Shown piece after piece: positions 47,014-60,694 of a stretch of DNA of 64,000 bases. Position numbers and translations under genes: made by a program. This stretch comes from Camelus bactrianus (taxonomy: Eukaryota; Chordata; Mammalia; Artiodactyla; Camelidae). Each line of letters starts with the position of its first letter. Within the stretch, counting starts at the first letter, position 1. The notes under the pieces were generated by a model, which saw nothing but the letters and a program-made list of their open reading frames with translations, searched no databases and was not told the origin of the DNA. The stretch spans positions 3,522,176 through 3,586,175 of the forward strand of contig NC_133550.1 in NCBI RefSeq assembly GCF_048773025.1, written 5' to 3'.

Positions 47014-49752
47014 CGGTTTGAAGTTCCTGCAGTTTTCACTGTAAAACCGAGTTGGAGCTAGTACCTCCCCATATATATGTAAGGAATGGAGTTTGCAAGT
47101 GAAAAGAATCTTTGTGTTCCCAACAAGCTAGGTGAAGGACGGCTTTCACACACACTTATCTCTCAGAACTTAGCAAGTGGAGAGACGTTCGTTCATCTAG
47201 CACCAAGGGAACGGGTTGCAGTAGACACTTTTTCTCTGGTTTCTCAGTCTGTGTCCTAGTGCCGGTTTGAAGTTCCTGCAGTTTTCACTGTAAAACCGAT
47301 TTGGAGCTAGTACCTCCCCATATATATGTAAGGAATGGAGTTTGCAACTGAAAAGAAACTTTGTGTTCCCAACAAGCTAGGTGAAGGACCGCTTTCACAC
47401 ACACTTATCTCTCAGAACTGAGCAAGTGGAGAGACGTTCGTTCATCTAGCACCAAGGGAACTGGTTGCAGGAGACTGTTTTTCTCTGCTTTCTCAGTCTG
47501 TTTCCTAGTGCCGGTTTGATGTTCCTGCAGTTTTCACAGTAAAACCGTGTTCGAACTAGTACCTACCCATATATATGTATGGAGTGGAGTTTGCAACTGA
47601 AAAGAAACTTTGTGTTCCCAACAAGCTAGGTGAAGGACGGCTTTCACACACACATATCTCTCAGAACTGAGCAATTGGAGAGACGTTCGTTCATCTAGCA
47701 CCAAGGGAACGGGTTGCAGGAGACACTTTTTCTCTGCTTTCTCAGTCTGTTTCCTAGTGCCGGTTTGAAGTTCCTGCAGTTTTCACTGTAAAACCGAGTT
47801 GGACCTAGTACTTACCCATATATATGTAAGGAATGGAGTTTGCAACTGAAAAGAATCTTTGTGTTCCCAACAAGCTAGGTGAAGGACGGCTTTCACACAC
47901 ACGTATCTCTCAGAACTGAGCAAGAGGAGAGACGTTCGTTCATCTAGCACCAAGGCAACGGGTTGCAGGAGTTACTTTTTCTCTGGTTTCTCAGTCTGTT
48001 TCCTACTGCCGGTTTGAAGTTCCTGCAGTTTTCACTGTAAAACCGATTTGGAGCTAGTACCTCCCCATATATATGTAAGGAATGGAGTTTGCAACTGAAA
48101 AGAAACTTTGTGTTCCCAACAAGCTAGGTGAAGGACCGCTTTCACACACACTTATCTCTCAGAACTGAGCAAGTGGAGAGACGTTCGTTCATCTAGCACC
48201 AAGGGAACTGGTTGCAGGAGACTGGTTTTCTCTGCTTTCTCAGTCTGTTTCCTAGTGCCGGTTTGAAGTTCCTGCAGTTTTCACTGTAAAACCGTGTTGG
48301 AACTAGTACCTACCCATATATATGTATGGAGTGGAGTTTACAACTGAAAAGAAACTTTGTGTTCCCAACAAGCTAGGTGAAGGACGGCTTTCCCACACAC
48401 ATATCTCTCAGAACTGAGCAATTGGAGAGACGTTCGTTCATCTAGCACCAAGGGAACTGGTTGCAGGAGACACTCTTTCTCTGCTTTCTCAGTCTGTGTC
48501 CTACTGCCGGTTTGAAGTTCCTGCAGTTTTCACTGTAAAACCGAGTTGGAGCTAGTACCTCCCCATATATATGTAAGAAATGGAGTTTGCAACTGAAAAG
48601 AAACTTTGTGTTCCCAACAAGCTAGGTGAAGGACGGCTTTCACACACATTTATCTCTCAGAACTGAGCAAGAGGAGAGACGTTCGTTCATCTAGCACCAA
48701 GGCAACGGGTTGCAGGAGATACTTTTTCTCTGGTTTCTCAGTCTGTTTCCTACTGCCGGTTTGAAGTTCCTGCAGTTTTCACTGTAAAACCGATTTGGAG
48801 CTAGTACCTCCCCATATATATGTAAGGAATGGAGTTTGCAACTGAAAAGAAACTTTGTGTTCCCAACAAGCTAGGTGAAGGACCGCTTTCACACACACGT
48901 ATCTCTCAGAACTGAGCAAGTGGAGAGACGTTCGTTCATCTAGCACCAAGGGAACTGGTTGCAGGAGACTGTTTTTCTCTGCTTTCTCAGTCTGTTTCCT
49001 AGTGCCGTTTTGAAGTTCCTGCAGTTTTCACTGTAAAACCGTGTTGGAACTAGTACCTACCCATATATATGTATGGAGTGGAGTTTGCAACTGAAAAGAA
49101 AGTTTGTGTTCCTAACAAGCTAGGTGAAGGACGGCTTTCACACACACATATCTCTCAGAACTGAGCAATTGGAGAGACGTTCGTTCATCTAGCACCAAGG
49201 GAACGGGTTGCAGGAGACACTTTTTCTCTGCTTTCTCAGTCTGTTTCCTAGTGCCGGTTTGAAGTTCCTGCAGTTCTCACGGTAAAACCGATTTGGAACT
49301 TGTACCTCCCCATATATATGAAAGGAGTGGAGTTTGCAACTGAAAAGAAACTTTGTGTTCCCAACAAGCTAGGTGAAGGACGGCTTTCACACACACTTAT
49401 CTCTCAGAACTGAGCAAGTGGAGAGACGTTCGTTCACCTAGCACCAAGGGAACGGGTTGCAGGAGACACTTTTTCTCTGCTTTCTCAGTCTGTTTCCTAG
49501 TGCCGGTTTGAAGTTCCTGCAGTTTTCACTGCAAAACCGAGTTGGAGCTAGTACCTCCCCATATATATTTATGGAATGGAGTTTGCAACTGAAAAGAAAC
49601 CTTGTGTTCCCAACAAGCTAGTTGAAGGACGGCTTTCACACACACTTATCTCTCAGAACTGAGCAAGTGGAGAGACGTTCGTTCATCTAGCACCAAGGGA
49701 ACGGGTTGCAGGAGACACTTTTTCTCTGCTTTCTCAGTCTGTTTCCTACTGC
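47014..49752 (+). repeat. s-type HOR, 11-monomer form
   Basis: Starts are 47014, 47263, 47512, 47761, 48010, 48259, 48508, 48757, 49006, 49255 and 49504, a total of 2,739 bp. It repeats s1-s9 and then adds r3 (49255) and r4 (49504), so it differs from the preceding unit by exactly two added monomers. s5 keeps GACTGGTTTTC and s6 keeps CTTTCCCACAC, as in the 9-mer, while the later copies do not. Confidence 0.89.
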
Positions 49753-52700
49753 CGGTTTGAAGTTCCTGCAGTTTTCACTGTAAAACCGAGTTGGAGCTAG
49801 TACCTCCCCATATATATGTAAGGAATGGAGTTTGCAAGTGAAAAGAATCTTTGTGTTCCCAACAAGCTAGGTGAAGGACGGCTTTCACACACACTTATCT
49901 CTCAGAACTTAGCAAGTGGAGAGACGTTCGTTCATCTAGCACCAAGGGAACGGGTTGCAGTAGACACTTTTTCTCTGGTTTCTCAGTCTGTGTCCTAGTG
50001 CCGGTTTGAAGTTCCTGCAGTTTTCACTGTAAAACCGATTTGGAGCTAGTACCTCCCCATATATATGTAAGGAATGGAGTTTGCAACTGAAAAGAAACTT
50101 TGTGTTCCCAACAAGCTAGGTGAAGGACCGCTTTCACACACACTTATCTCTCAGAACTGAGCAAGTGGAGAGACGTTCGTTCATCTAGCACCAAGGGAAC
50201 TGGTTGCAGGAGACTGTTTTTCTCTGCTTTCTCAGTCTGTTTCCTAGTGCCGGTTTGATGTTCCTGCAGTTTTCACAGTAAAACCGTGTTCGAACTAGTA
50301 CCTACCCATATATATGTATGGAGTGGAGTTTGCAACTGAAAAGAAACTTTGTGTTCCCAACAAGCTAGGTGAAGGACGGCTTTCACACACACATATCTCT
50401 CAGAACTGAGCAATTGGAGAGACGTTCGTTCATCTAGCACCAAGGGAACGGGTTGCAGGAGACACTTTTTCTCTGCTTTCTCAGTCTGTTTCCTAGTGCC
50501 GGTTTCAAGTTCCTGCAGTTTTCACTGTAAAACCGAGTTGGACCTAGTACTTACCCATATATATGTAAGGAATGGAGTTTGCAACTGAAAAGAATCTTTG
50601 TGTTCCCAACAAGCTAGGTGAAGGACGGCTTTCACACACACTTATCTCTCAGAACTGAGCAAGAGGAGAGACGTTCGTTCATCTAGCACCAAGGCAACGG
50701 GTTGCAGGAGTTACTTTTTCTCTGGTTTCTCAGTCTGTTTCCTACTGCCGGTTTGAAGTTCCTGCAGTTTTCACTGTAAAACCGATTTGGAGCTAGTACC
50801 TCCCCATATATATGTAAGGAATGGAGTTTGCAACTGAAAAGAAACTTTGTGTTCCCAACAAGCTAGGTGAAGGACCGCTTTCACACACACTTATCTCTCA
50901 GAACTGAGCAAGTGGAGAGACGTTCGTTCATCTAGCACCAAGGGAACTGGTTGCAGGAGACTGTTTTTCTCTGCTTTCTCAGTCTGTTTCCTAGTGCCGG
51001 TTTGAAGTTCCTGCAGTTTTCACTGTAAAACCGTGTTGGAACTAGTACCTACCCATATATATGTATGGAGTGGAGTTTACAACTGAAAAGAAACTTTGTG
51101 TTCCCAACAAGCTAGGTGAAGGACGGCTTTCACACACACATATCTCTCAGAACTGAGCAATTGGTGAGACGTTCGTTCATCTAGCACCAAGGGAACGGGT
51201 TGCAGGAGACACTTTTTCTCTACTTTCTCAGTCTGTGTCCTAGTGCCGGTTTGAAGTTCCTGCAGTTCTCACGGTAAAACCTATTTGGAACTTGTACCTC
51301 CCCATATATATGAAAGGAGTGGAGTTTGCAACTGAAAAGAAACTTTGTGTTCCCAACAAGCTATGTGAAGGACTGCTTTCACACACACTAATCTCTCAGA
51401 AATGAGCAAGTGGAGAGACGTTCGTTCACCTAGAACCAAGGGAACGGGTTGCAGGAGAAACTTTTTCTCTGGTTTCTCAGTCTGTTTCCTAGTGCCGGTT
51501 TGAAGTTCCTGCAGTTTTCACTGTAAAACAGAGTTGGAGCTAGTACCTCCCCATATATAACTATTGAATGGAGTTTGCAACTGAAAAGAAACTTTCTGTT
51601 CCCAACAAGCTAGGTGAAGGACGGCTTTCACACACACTTATCTCTCAGAACTGAGCAAGTGGAGAGACGTTCGTTCACCTAGCACCAAGGGAACGGGTTG
51701 CAGGAGACACTTTTTCTCTGTTTCTCAGTCTGTTTCCTAGTGCCGGTTTGAAGTTCCTGCAGTTTTCACTGTAAAACCGAGTTGGAGCTAGTACCTCCCC
51801 ATATATATTTATGGAATGGAGTTTGCAACTGAAAAGAAACCTTGTGTTCCCAACAAGCTAGTTGAAGGACGGCTTTCACACACACTTATCTCTCAGAACT
51901 GAGCAAGTTGAGAGACGTTCGTTCATCTAGCACCAAGGGAACGGGTTGCAGGAGACACTTTTTCTCTGCTTTCTCAGTCTGTTTCCTAGTGCCGGTTTGA
52001 AGTTCCTGCAGTTTTCACTGTAAAACCGAGTTGGAGCTAGTACCTCCGCATATATATGTATGGAATGGAGTTTGCATCTGAAAAGAAACTTTGTGTTCCC
52101 AACAAGCTAGGTGAAGGACGGCTTTCACACACAATTATCTCTCAGAACTGAGCAAGTGGAGAGACGTTCGTTCATCTAGCACCAAGGGAACGGGTTGCAG
52201 GAGACACTTTTTCTCTGGTTTCTCAGTCTGTGTCCTAGTGCCGGTTTGAAGTTCCTGCAGTTTTCACTGTAAAACCGATTTGGAGCTAGTACCTCCCCAT
52301 ATATATGTAAGGAATGGAGTTTGCAACTGAAAAGAAACTTTGTGTTCCCAACAAGCTAGGTGAAGGACCGCTTTCACACACACTTATCTCTCAGAACTGA
52401 GCAAGTGGAGAGACGTTCGTTCATCTAGCACCAAGGGAACTGGTTGCAGGAGACTGTTTTTCTCTGCTTTCTCAGTCTGTTTCCTAGTGCCGGTTTGATG
52501 TTCCTGCAGTTTTCACAGTAAAACCGTGTTCGAACTAGTACCTACCCATATATATGTATGGAGTGGAGTTTGCAACTGAAAAGAAACTTTGTGTTCCCAA
52601 CAAGCTAGGTGAAGGACGGCTTTCACACACACATATCTCTCAGAACTGAGCAATTGGAGAGACGTTCGTTCATCTAGCACCAAGGGAACGGGTTGCAGGA

Positions 52701-53732
52701 GACACTTTTTCTCTGCTTTCTCAGTCTGTTTCCTAGTGCCGGTTTGAAGTTCCTGCAGTTTTCACTGTAAAACCGAGTTGGACCTAGTACTTACCCATAT
52801 ATATGTAAGGAATGGAGTTTGCAACTGAAAAGAATCTTTGTGTTCCCAACAAGCTAGGTGAAGGACGGCTTTCACACACACGTATCTCTCAGAACTGAGC
52901 AAGAGGAGAGACGTTCGTTCATCTAGCACCAAGGCAACGGGTTGCAGGAGTTACTTTTTCTCTGGTTTCTCAGTCTGTTTCCTACTGCCGGTTTGAAGTT
53001 CCTGCAGTTTTCACTGTAAAACCGATTTGGAGCTAGTACCTCCCCATATATATGTAAGGAATGGAGTTTGCAACTGAAAAGAAACTTTGTGTTCCCAACA
53101 AGCTAGGTGAAGGACGGCTTTCACACACACGTATCTCTCAGAACTGAGTATGTGGAGAGTCGTTCTTTCATCTAGAACCAGGGGAACGGGTTGAAGGAGA
53201 CACTTTTTCTCTGCTTTCTCAGTCTGTTTCCTAGTGCCGGTTTGAAGTTCCTGCAGTTTTCACTGTAAAACCATGTTGGAGCTAGTACCTCCCCATATAT
53301 ATGTATGGAAAGTAGTTTGCAACTGAAAAAATTTTGTGTTCCCAACAAGCTAGGTGAAGGACGGCTTTCACACACACTTATTCTCAGAACTGAGCAAGTG
53401 GAGAGACGTTCGTTCATCTAGCCCAAAGGGAACTGTTTGCAGGAGACAGTTTTTCTCTGCTTTCTCAGTCTGTTTCCTAGTGCCGGTTTGAAGTTCCTGC
53501 AGTTTTCACTGTAAAACCGTGTTGGAACTAGTACCTACCCATATATATGTATGGAGTGGAGTTTGCAACTGAAAAGAAACTTTGTGTTCCCAACAAGCTA
53601 GTTGAAGGACGGGTTTCACACACACTTATCTCTCAGAACTGAGCAAGTGGAGAGACGTTCGTTCATCTAGCACCAAGGGAACGGGTTGCAGGAGACACTT
53701 TTTCTCTGCTTTCTCAGTCTGTTTCCTACTGC
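49753..53732 (+). repeat. s-type HOR, 16-monomer form
   Basis: Starts are 49753, 50002, 50251, 50500, 50749, 50998, 51247, 51496, 51744, 51993, 52242, 52491, 52740, 52989, 53238 and 53484, a total of 3,980 bp. The order is s1-s5, s6', t1 (CCTATTTGG, GAAAGGAGTGG), t2 (CATATATAACTATTGAATGG), t3, t4, then s2-s4 again, an s5/u1 hybrid, u2 (246 bp) and an m5-like monomer. The 51993 monomer joins a t4 left half (CTCCGCATAT, GCATCTG) to an s1-like end (CTGGTTTC, CTGTGTCC). That explains the internal restart at s2. Confidence 0.88.
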
Positions 53733-56700
53733 CGGTTTGAAGTTCCTGCAGTTTTCACTGTAAAACCGAGTTGGAGCTAGTACCTCCCCATATATATGTA
53801 AGGAATGGAGTTTGCAAGTGAAAAGAATCTTTGTGTTCCCAACAAGCTAGGTGAAGGACGGCTTTCACACACACTTATCTCTCAGAACTTAGCAAGTGGA
53901 GAGACGTTCGTTCATCTAGCACCAAGGGAACGGGTTGCAGTAGACACTTTTTCTCTGGTTTCTCAGTCTGTGTCCTAGTGCCGGTTTGAAGTTCCTGCAG
54001 TTTTCACTGTAAAACCGATTTGGAGCTAGTACCTCCCCATATATATGTAAGGAATGGAGTTTGCAACTGAAAAGAAACTTTGTGTTCCCAACAAGCTAGG
54101 TGAAGGACCGCTTTCACACACACTTATCTCTCAGAACTGAGCAAGTGGAGAGACGTTCGTTCATCTAGCACCAAGGGAACTGGTTGCAGGAGACTGTTTT
54201 TCTCTGCTTTCTCAGTCTGTTTCCTAGTGCCGGTTTGATGTTCCTGCAGTTTTCACAGTAAAACCGTGTTCGAACTAGTACCTACCCATATATATGTATG
54301 GAGTGGAGTTTGCAACTGAAAAGAAACTTTGTGTTCCCAACAAGCTAGGTGAAGGACGGCTTTCACACACACATATCTCTCAGAACTGAGCAATTGGAGA
54401 GACGTTCGTTCATCTAGCACCAAGGGAACGGGTTGCAGGAGACACTTTTTCTCTGCTTTCTCAGTCTGTTTCCTAGTGCCGGTTTCAAGTTCCTGCAGTT
54501 TTCACTGTAAAACCGAGTTGGACCTAGTACTTACCCATATATATGTAAGGAATGTAGTTTGCAACTGAAAAGAATCTTTGTGTTCCCAACAAGCTAGGTG
54601 AAGGACGGCTTTCACACACACTTATCTCTCAGAACTGAGCAAGAGGAGAGACGTTCGTTCATCTAGCACCAAGGCAACGGGTTGCAGGAGTTACTTTTTC
54701 TCTGGTTTCTCAGTCTGTTTCCTACTGCCGGTTTGAAGTTCCTGCAGTTTTCACTGTAAAACCGATTTGGAGCTAGTACCTCCCCATATATATGTAAGGA
54801 ATGGAGTTTGCAACTGAAAAGAAACTTTGTGTTCCCAACAAGCTAGGTGAAGGACCGCTTTCACACACACTTATCTCTCAGAACTGAGCAAGTGGAGAGA
54901 CGTTCGTTCATCTAGCACCAAGGGAACTGGTTGCAGGAGACTGTTTTTCTCTGCTTTCTCAGTCTGTTTCCTAGTGCCGGTTTGAAGTTCCTGCAGTTTT
55001 CACTGTAAAACCGTGTTGGAACTAGTACCTACCCATATATATGTATGGAGTGGAGTTTACAACTGAAAAGAAACTTTGTGTTCCCAACAAGCTAGGTGAA
55101 GGACGGCTTTCACACACACATATCTCTCAGAACTGAGCAATTGGTGAGACGTTCGTTCATCTAGCACCAAGGGAACGGGTTGCAGGAGACACTTTTTCTC
55201 TACTTTCTCAGTCTGTGTCCTAGTGCCGGTTTGAAGTTCCTGCAGTTCTCACGGTAAAACCTATTTGGAACTTGTACCTCCCCATATATATGAAAGGAGT
55301 GGAGTTTGCAACTGAAAAGAAACTTTGTGTTCCCAACAAGCTATGTGAAGGACTGCTTTCACACACACTAATCTCTCAGAAATGAGCAAGTGGAGAGACG
55401 TTCGTTCACCTAGAACCAAGGGAACGGGTTGCAGGAGAAACTTTTTCTCTGGTTTCTCAGTCTGTTTCCTAGTGCCGGTTTGAAGTTCCTGCAGTTTTCA
55501 CTGTAAAACAGAGTTGGAGCTAGTACCTCCCCATATATAACTATTGAATGGAGTTTGCAACTGAAAAGAAACTTTCTGTTCCCAACAAGCTAGGTGAAGG
55601 ACGGCTTTCACACACACTTATCTCTCAGAACTGAGCAAGTGGAGAGACGTTCGTTCACCTAGCACCAAGGGAACGGGTTGCAGGAGACACTTTTTCTCTG
55701 CTTTCTCAGTCTGTTTCCTAGTGCCGGTTTGAAGTTCCTGCAGTTTTCACTGTAAAACCGAGTTGGAGCTAGTACCTCCCCATATATATTTATGGAATGG
55801 AGTTTGCAACTGAAAAGAAACCTTGTGTTCCCAACAAGCTAGTTGAAGGACGGCTTTCACACACACTTATCTCTCAGAACTGAGCAAGTTGAGAGACGTT
55901 CGTTCATCTAGCACCAAGGGAACGGGTTGCAGGAGACACTTTTTCTCTGCTTTCTCAGTCTGTTTCCTAGTGCCGGTTTGAAGTTCCTGCAGTTTTCACT
56001 GTAAAACCGAGTTGGAGCTAGTACCTCCGCATATATATGTATGGAATGGAGTTTGCATCTGAAAAGAAACTTTGTGTTCCCAACAAGCTAGGTGAAGGAC
56101 GGCTTTCACACACAATTATCTCTCAGAACTGAGCAAGTGGAGAGACGTTCGTTCATCTAGCACCAAGGGAACGGGTTGCAGGAGACACTTTTTCTCTGCT
56201 TTCTCAGTCTGTTCCCTAGTGCCGGTTTGAAGTTCCTGCAGATTTCACTGTAAAATCGAGTTAGAGCTCGTACCTCCCCATATATTTGTATGGAATGGAG
56301 TTTGCAACTGAAAAGAATCTATGTGTTCCCAACAAGCTAGGTGAAGGACGGCTTTCACACACACGTATCTCTCAGAACTGAGTATGTGGAGAGTCGTTCT
56401 TTCATCTAGAACCAGGGGAACGGGTTGAAGGAGACACTTTTTCTCTGCTTTCTCAGTCTGTTTCCTAGTGCCGGTTTGAAGTTCCTGCAGTTTTCACTGT
56501 AAAACCATGTTGGAGCTAGTACCTCCCCATATATATGTATGGAAAGTAGTTTGCAACTGAAAAAATTTTGTGTTCCCAACAAGCTAGGTGAAGGACGGCT
56601 TTCACACACACTTATTCTCAGAATTGAGCAAGTGGAGAGACGTTCGTTCATCTAGCACCAAGGGAACGGGTTGCAGGAGACACTTTTTCTCTGCTTTCTC

Positions 56701-57214
56701 AGTCTGTTTCCTAGTGCCGGTTTGAAGTTCCTGCAGTTTTCACTGTAAACCGAGGTGGAGCTAGTACCTCCGATTATATATGTATGGAATGGAGTTTGCA
56801 TCTGAAAAGAAGCTTTGTGTTCCCAACAAGCTAGGTGAAGGACGGCTTTCACACATAATTATCTCTCAGAACTGAGCAAGTGGAGAGACGTTCGTTCATC
56901 TAGCACCAAGGGAACGGGTTGCAGGAGACACTTTTTCTCTGCTTTCTCAGTCTGTTTCCTAGTGCCGGTTTGAAGTTCCTGCAGTTTTCACTGTAAAACA
57001 GAGTTGGAGGTAGTACCTCCCCATATATATGTATGGAATGGATTTTGCAACTGAAAAGAAACTTTATGTTCCAAACAAGCTAGGTAATGGACGGCTTTCA
57101 CACACACTTATCTCTCAGAACTGAGCAAGTGGAGAGACGTTCGTTCACCTAGCGCCAATGGAACGGGTTGCAGGAGAAACTTTTTCTCTGCTTTCTCAGT
57201 CTGTTTCCTACTGC
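53733..57214 (+). repeat. s/t/u HOR, 14-monomer form, first copy
   Basis: Starts are 53733, 53982, 54231, 54480, 54729, 54978, 55227, 55476, 55725, 55974, 56223, 56472, 56718 and 56966, a total of 3,482 bp. The order is s1-s5, s6', t1-t4, u1 (GAGTTAGAGCTCG, CATATATTTG), u2 (ACCATG, GGAAAGTAG; 246 bp), u3 (CTCCGATTATAT; 248 bp) and u4 (GGAGGTAG, GGATTTTGC, TATGTTCCAAAC, GCGCCAATGG). The s1 marks return at 57215. Confidence 0.9.
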
Positions 57215-58459
57215 CGGTTTGAAGTTCCTGCAGTTTTCACTGTAAAACCGAGTTGGAGCTAGTACCTCCCCATATATATGTAAGGAATGGAGTTTGCAAG
57301 TGAAAAGAATCTTTGTGTTCCCAACAAGCTAGGTGAAGGACGGCTTTCACACACACTTATCTCTCAGAACTTAGCAAGTGGAGAGACGTTCGTTCATCTA
57401 GCACCAAGGGAACGGGTTGCAGTAGACACTTTTTCTCTGGTTTCTCAGTCTGTGTCCTAGTGCCGGTTTGAAGTTCCTGCAGTTTTCACTGTAAAACCGA
57501 TTTGGAGCTAGTACCTCCCCATATATATGTAAGGAATGGAGTTTGCAACTGAAAAGAAACTTTGTGTTCCCAACAAGCTAGGTGAAGGACCGCTTTCACA
57601 CACACTTATCTCTCAGAACTGAGCAAGTGGAGAGACGTTCGTTCATCTAGCACCAAGGGAACTGGTTGCAGGAGACTGTTTTTCTCTGCTTTCTCAGTCT
57701 GTTTCCTAGTGCCGGTTTGATGTTCCTGCAGTTTTCACAGTAAAACCGTGTTCGAACTAGTACCTACCCATATATATGTATGGAGTGGAGTTTGCAACTG
57801 AAAAGAAACTTTGTGTTCCCAACAAGCTAGGTGAAGGACGGCTTTCACACACACATATCTCTCAGAACTGAGCAATTGGAGAGACGTTCGTTCATCTAGC
57901 ACCAAGGGAACGGGTTGCAGGAGACACTTTTTCTCTGCTTTCTCAGTCTGTTTCCTAGTGCCGGTTTGAAGTTCCTGCAGTTTTCACTGTAAAACCGAGT
58001 TGGACCTAGTACTTACCCATATATATGTAAGGAATGGAGTTTGCAACTGAAAAGAATCTTTGTGTTCCCAACAAGCTAGGTGAAGGACGGCTTTCACACA
58101 CACTTATCTCTCAGAACTGAGCAAGAGGAGAGACGTTCGTTCATCTAGCACCAAGGCAACGGGTTGCAGGAGTTACTTTTTCTCTGGTTTCTCAGTCTGT
58201 TTCCTACTGCCGGTTTGAAGTTCCTGCAGTTTTCACTGTAAAACCGATTTGGAGCTAGTACCTCCCCATATATATGTAAGGAATGGAGTTTGCAACTGAA
58301 AAGAAACTTTGTGTTCCCAACAAGCTAGGTGAAGGACGGCTTTCACACACACTTATCTCTCAGAACTGAGCAAGTGGAGAGACGTTCGTTCATCTAGCAC
58401 CAAGGGAACTGGTTGCAGGAGACTGTTTTTCTCTGCTTTCTCAGTCTGTTTCCTAGTGC
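57215..58459 (+). repeat. s1-s5 of the second 14-monomer copy
   Basis: Starts are 57215, 57464, 57713, 57962 and 58211. They match 53733-54977 at an offset of 3,482 bp. The s5 monomer has GGACGGC in place of the earlier GGACCGC. This segment leads without a break into s6' at 58460. Confidence 0.9.
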
Positions 58460-60694
58460 CGGTTTGAAGTTCCTGCAGTTTTCACTGTAAAACCGTGTTG
58501 GAACTAGTACCTACCCATATATATGTATGGAGTGGAGTTTACAACTGAAAAGAAACTTTGTGTTCCCAACAAGCTAGGTGAAGGACGGCTTTCACACACA
58601 CATATCTCTCAGAGCTGAGCAATTGGTGAGACGTTCGTTCATCTAGCACCAAGGGAACGGGTTGCAGGAGACACTTTTTCTCTACTTTCTCAGTCTGTGT
58701 CCTAGTGCCGGTTTGAAGTTCCTGCAGTTCTCACGGTAAAACCTATTTGGAACTTGTACCTCCCCATATATATGAAAGGAGTGGAGTTTGCAACTGAAAA
58801 GAAACTTTGTGTTCCCAACAAGCTATGTGAAGGACCGCTTTCACACACACTAATCTCTCAGAAATGAGCAAGTGGAGAGACGTTCGTTCACCTAGAACCA
58901 AGGGAACGGGTTGCAGGAGAAACTTTTTCTCTGGTTTCTCAGTCTGTTTCCTAGTGCCGGTTTGAAGTTCCTGCAGTTTTCACTGTAAAACAGAGTTGGA
59001 GCTAGTACCTCCCCATATATAACTATTGAATGGAGTTTGCAACTGAAAAGAAACTTTCTGTTCCCAACAAGCTAGGTGAAGGACGGCTTTCACACACACT
59101 TATCTCTCAGAACTGAGCAAGTGGAGAGACGTTCGTTCACCTAGCACCAAGGGAACGGGTTGCAGGAGACAATTTTTCTCTGCTTTCTCAGTCTGTTTCC
59201 TAGTGCCGGTTTGAAGTTCCTGCAGTTTTCACTGTAAAACCGAGTTGGAGCTAGTACCTCCCCATATATATTTATGGAATGGAGTTTGCAACTGAAAAGA
59301 AACCTTGTGTTCCCAACAAGCTAGTTGAAGGACGGCTTTCACACACACTTATCTCTCAGAACTGAGCAAGTTGAGAGACGTTCGTTCATCTAGCACCAAG
59401 GGAACGGGTTGCAGGAGACACTTTTTCTCTGCTTTCTCAGTTGTTTCCTAGCGCCGGTTTGAAGTTCCTGCAGTTTTCACTGTAAACCGAGGTGGAGCTA
59501 GTACCTCCGCATATATATGTATGGAATGGAGTTTGCATCTGAAAAGAAACTTTGTGTTCCCAACAAGCTAGGTGAAGGACGGCTTTCACACACAATTATC
59601 TCTCAGAACTGAGCAAGTGGAGAGACGTTCGTTCATCTAGCACCAAGGGAACGGGTTGCAGGAGACACTTTTTCTCTGCATTCTCAGTCTGTTCCCTAGT
59701 GCCGGTTTGAAGTTCCTGCAGTTTTCACTGTAAAATCGAGTTAGAGCTCGTACCTCCCCATATATTTGTATGGAATGGAGTTTGCAACTGAAAAGAATCT
59801 ATGTGTTCCCAACAAGCTAGGTGAAGGACGGCTTTCACACACACGTATCTCTCAGAACTGAGTATGTGGAGAGTCGTTCTTTCATCTAGAACCAGGGGAA
59901 CGGGTTGAAGGAGACACTTTTTCTCTGCTTTCTCAGTCTGTTTCCTAGTGCCGGTTTGAAGTTCCTGCAGTTTTCACTGTAAAACCATGTTGGAGCTAGT
60001 ACCTCCCCATATATATGTATGGAAAGTAGTTTGCAACTGAAAAAATTTTGTGTTCCCAACAAGCTAGGTGAAGGACGGCTTTCACACACACTTATTCTCA
60101 GAATTGAGCAAGTGGAGAGACGTTCGTTCATCTAGCACCAAGGGAACGGGTTGCAGGAGACACTTTTTCTCTGCTTTCTCAGTCTGTTTCCTAGTGCCGG
60201 TTTGAAGTTCCTGCAGTTTTCACTGTAAACCGAGGTGGAGCTAGTACCTCCGATTATATATGTATGGAATGGAGTTTGCAATTGAAAAGAAGCTTTGTGT
60301 TCCCAACAAGCTAGGTGAAGGACGGCTTTCACACATAATTATCTCTCAGAACTGAGCAAGTGGAGAGACGTTCGTTCATCTAGCACCAAGGGAACGGGTT
60401 GCAGGAGACACTTTTTCTCTGCTTTCTCAGTCTGTTTCCTAGTGCCGGTTTGAAGTTCCTGCAGTTTTCACTGTAAAACAGAGTTGGAGGTAGTACCTCC
60501 CCATATATATGTATGGAATGGATTTTGCAACTGAAAAGAAACTTTGTGTTCCCAACAAGCTAGGTGAAGGACGGCTTTCACACACACTTATCTCTCAGAA
60601 CTGAGCAAGTGGAGAGACGTTCGTTCATCTAGCACCAAGGGAACTGGTTGCAGGAGACTGTTTTTCTCTGCTTTCTCAGTCTGTTTCCTAGTGC
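58460..60694 (+). repeat. 9-monomer tandem duplication, first copy (s6' to u4)
   Basis: Starts are 58460, 58709, 58958, 59207, 59455, 59703, 59952, 60198 and 60446, a total of 2,235 bp. The order is s6', t1, t2, t3, t4, u1, u2, u3 and a u4/s5 hybrid. The 60446 monomer starts like u4 (GGAGGTAG, GGATTTTGC) but ends like s5 (GGAACTGG, GACTGTTTTT), so it can be followed by s6' again. t3 ends CTCAGTTGTTTCC, one base short, a mark shared with the second copy but not with 55725. Confidence 0.91.
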
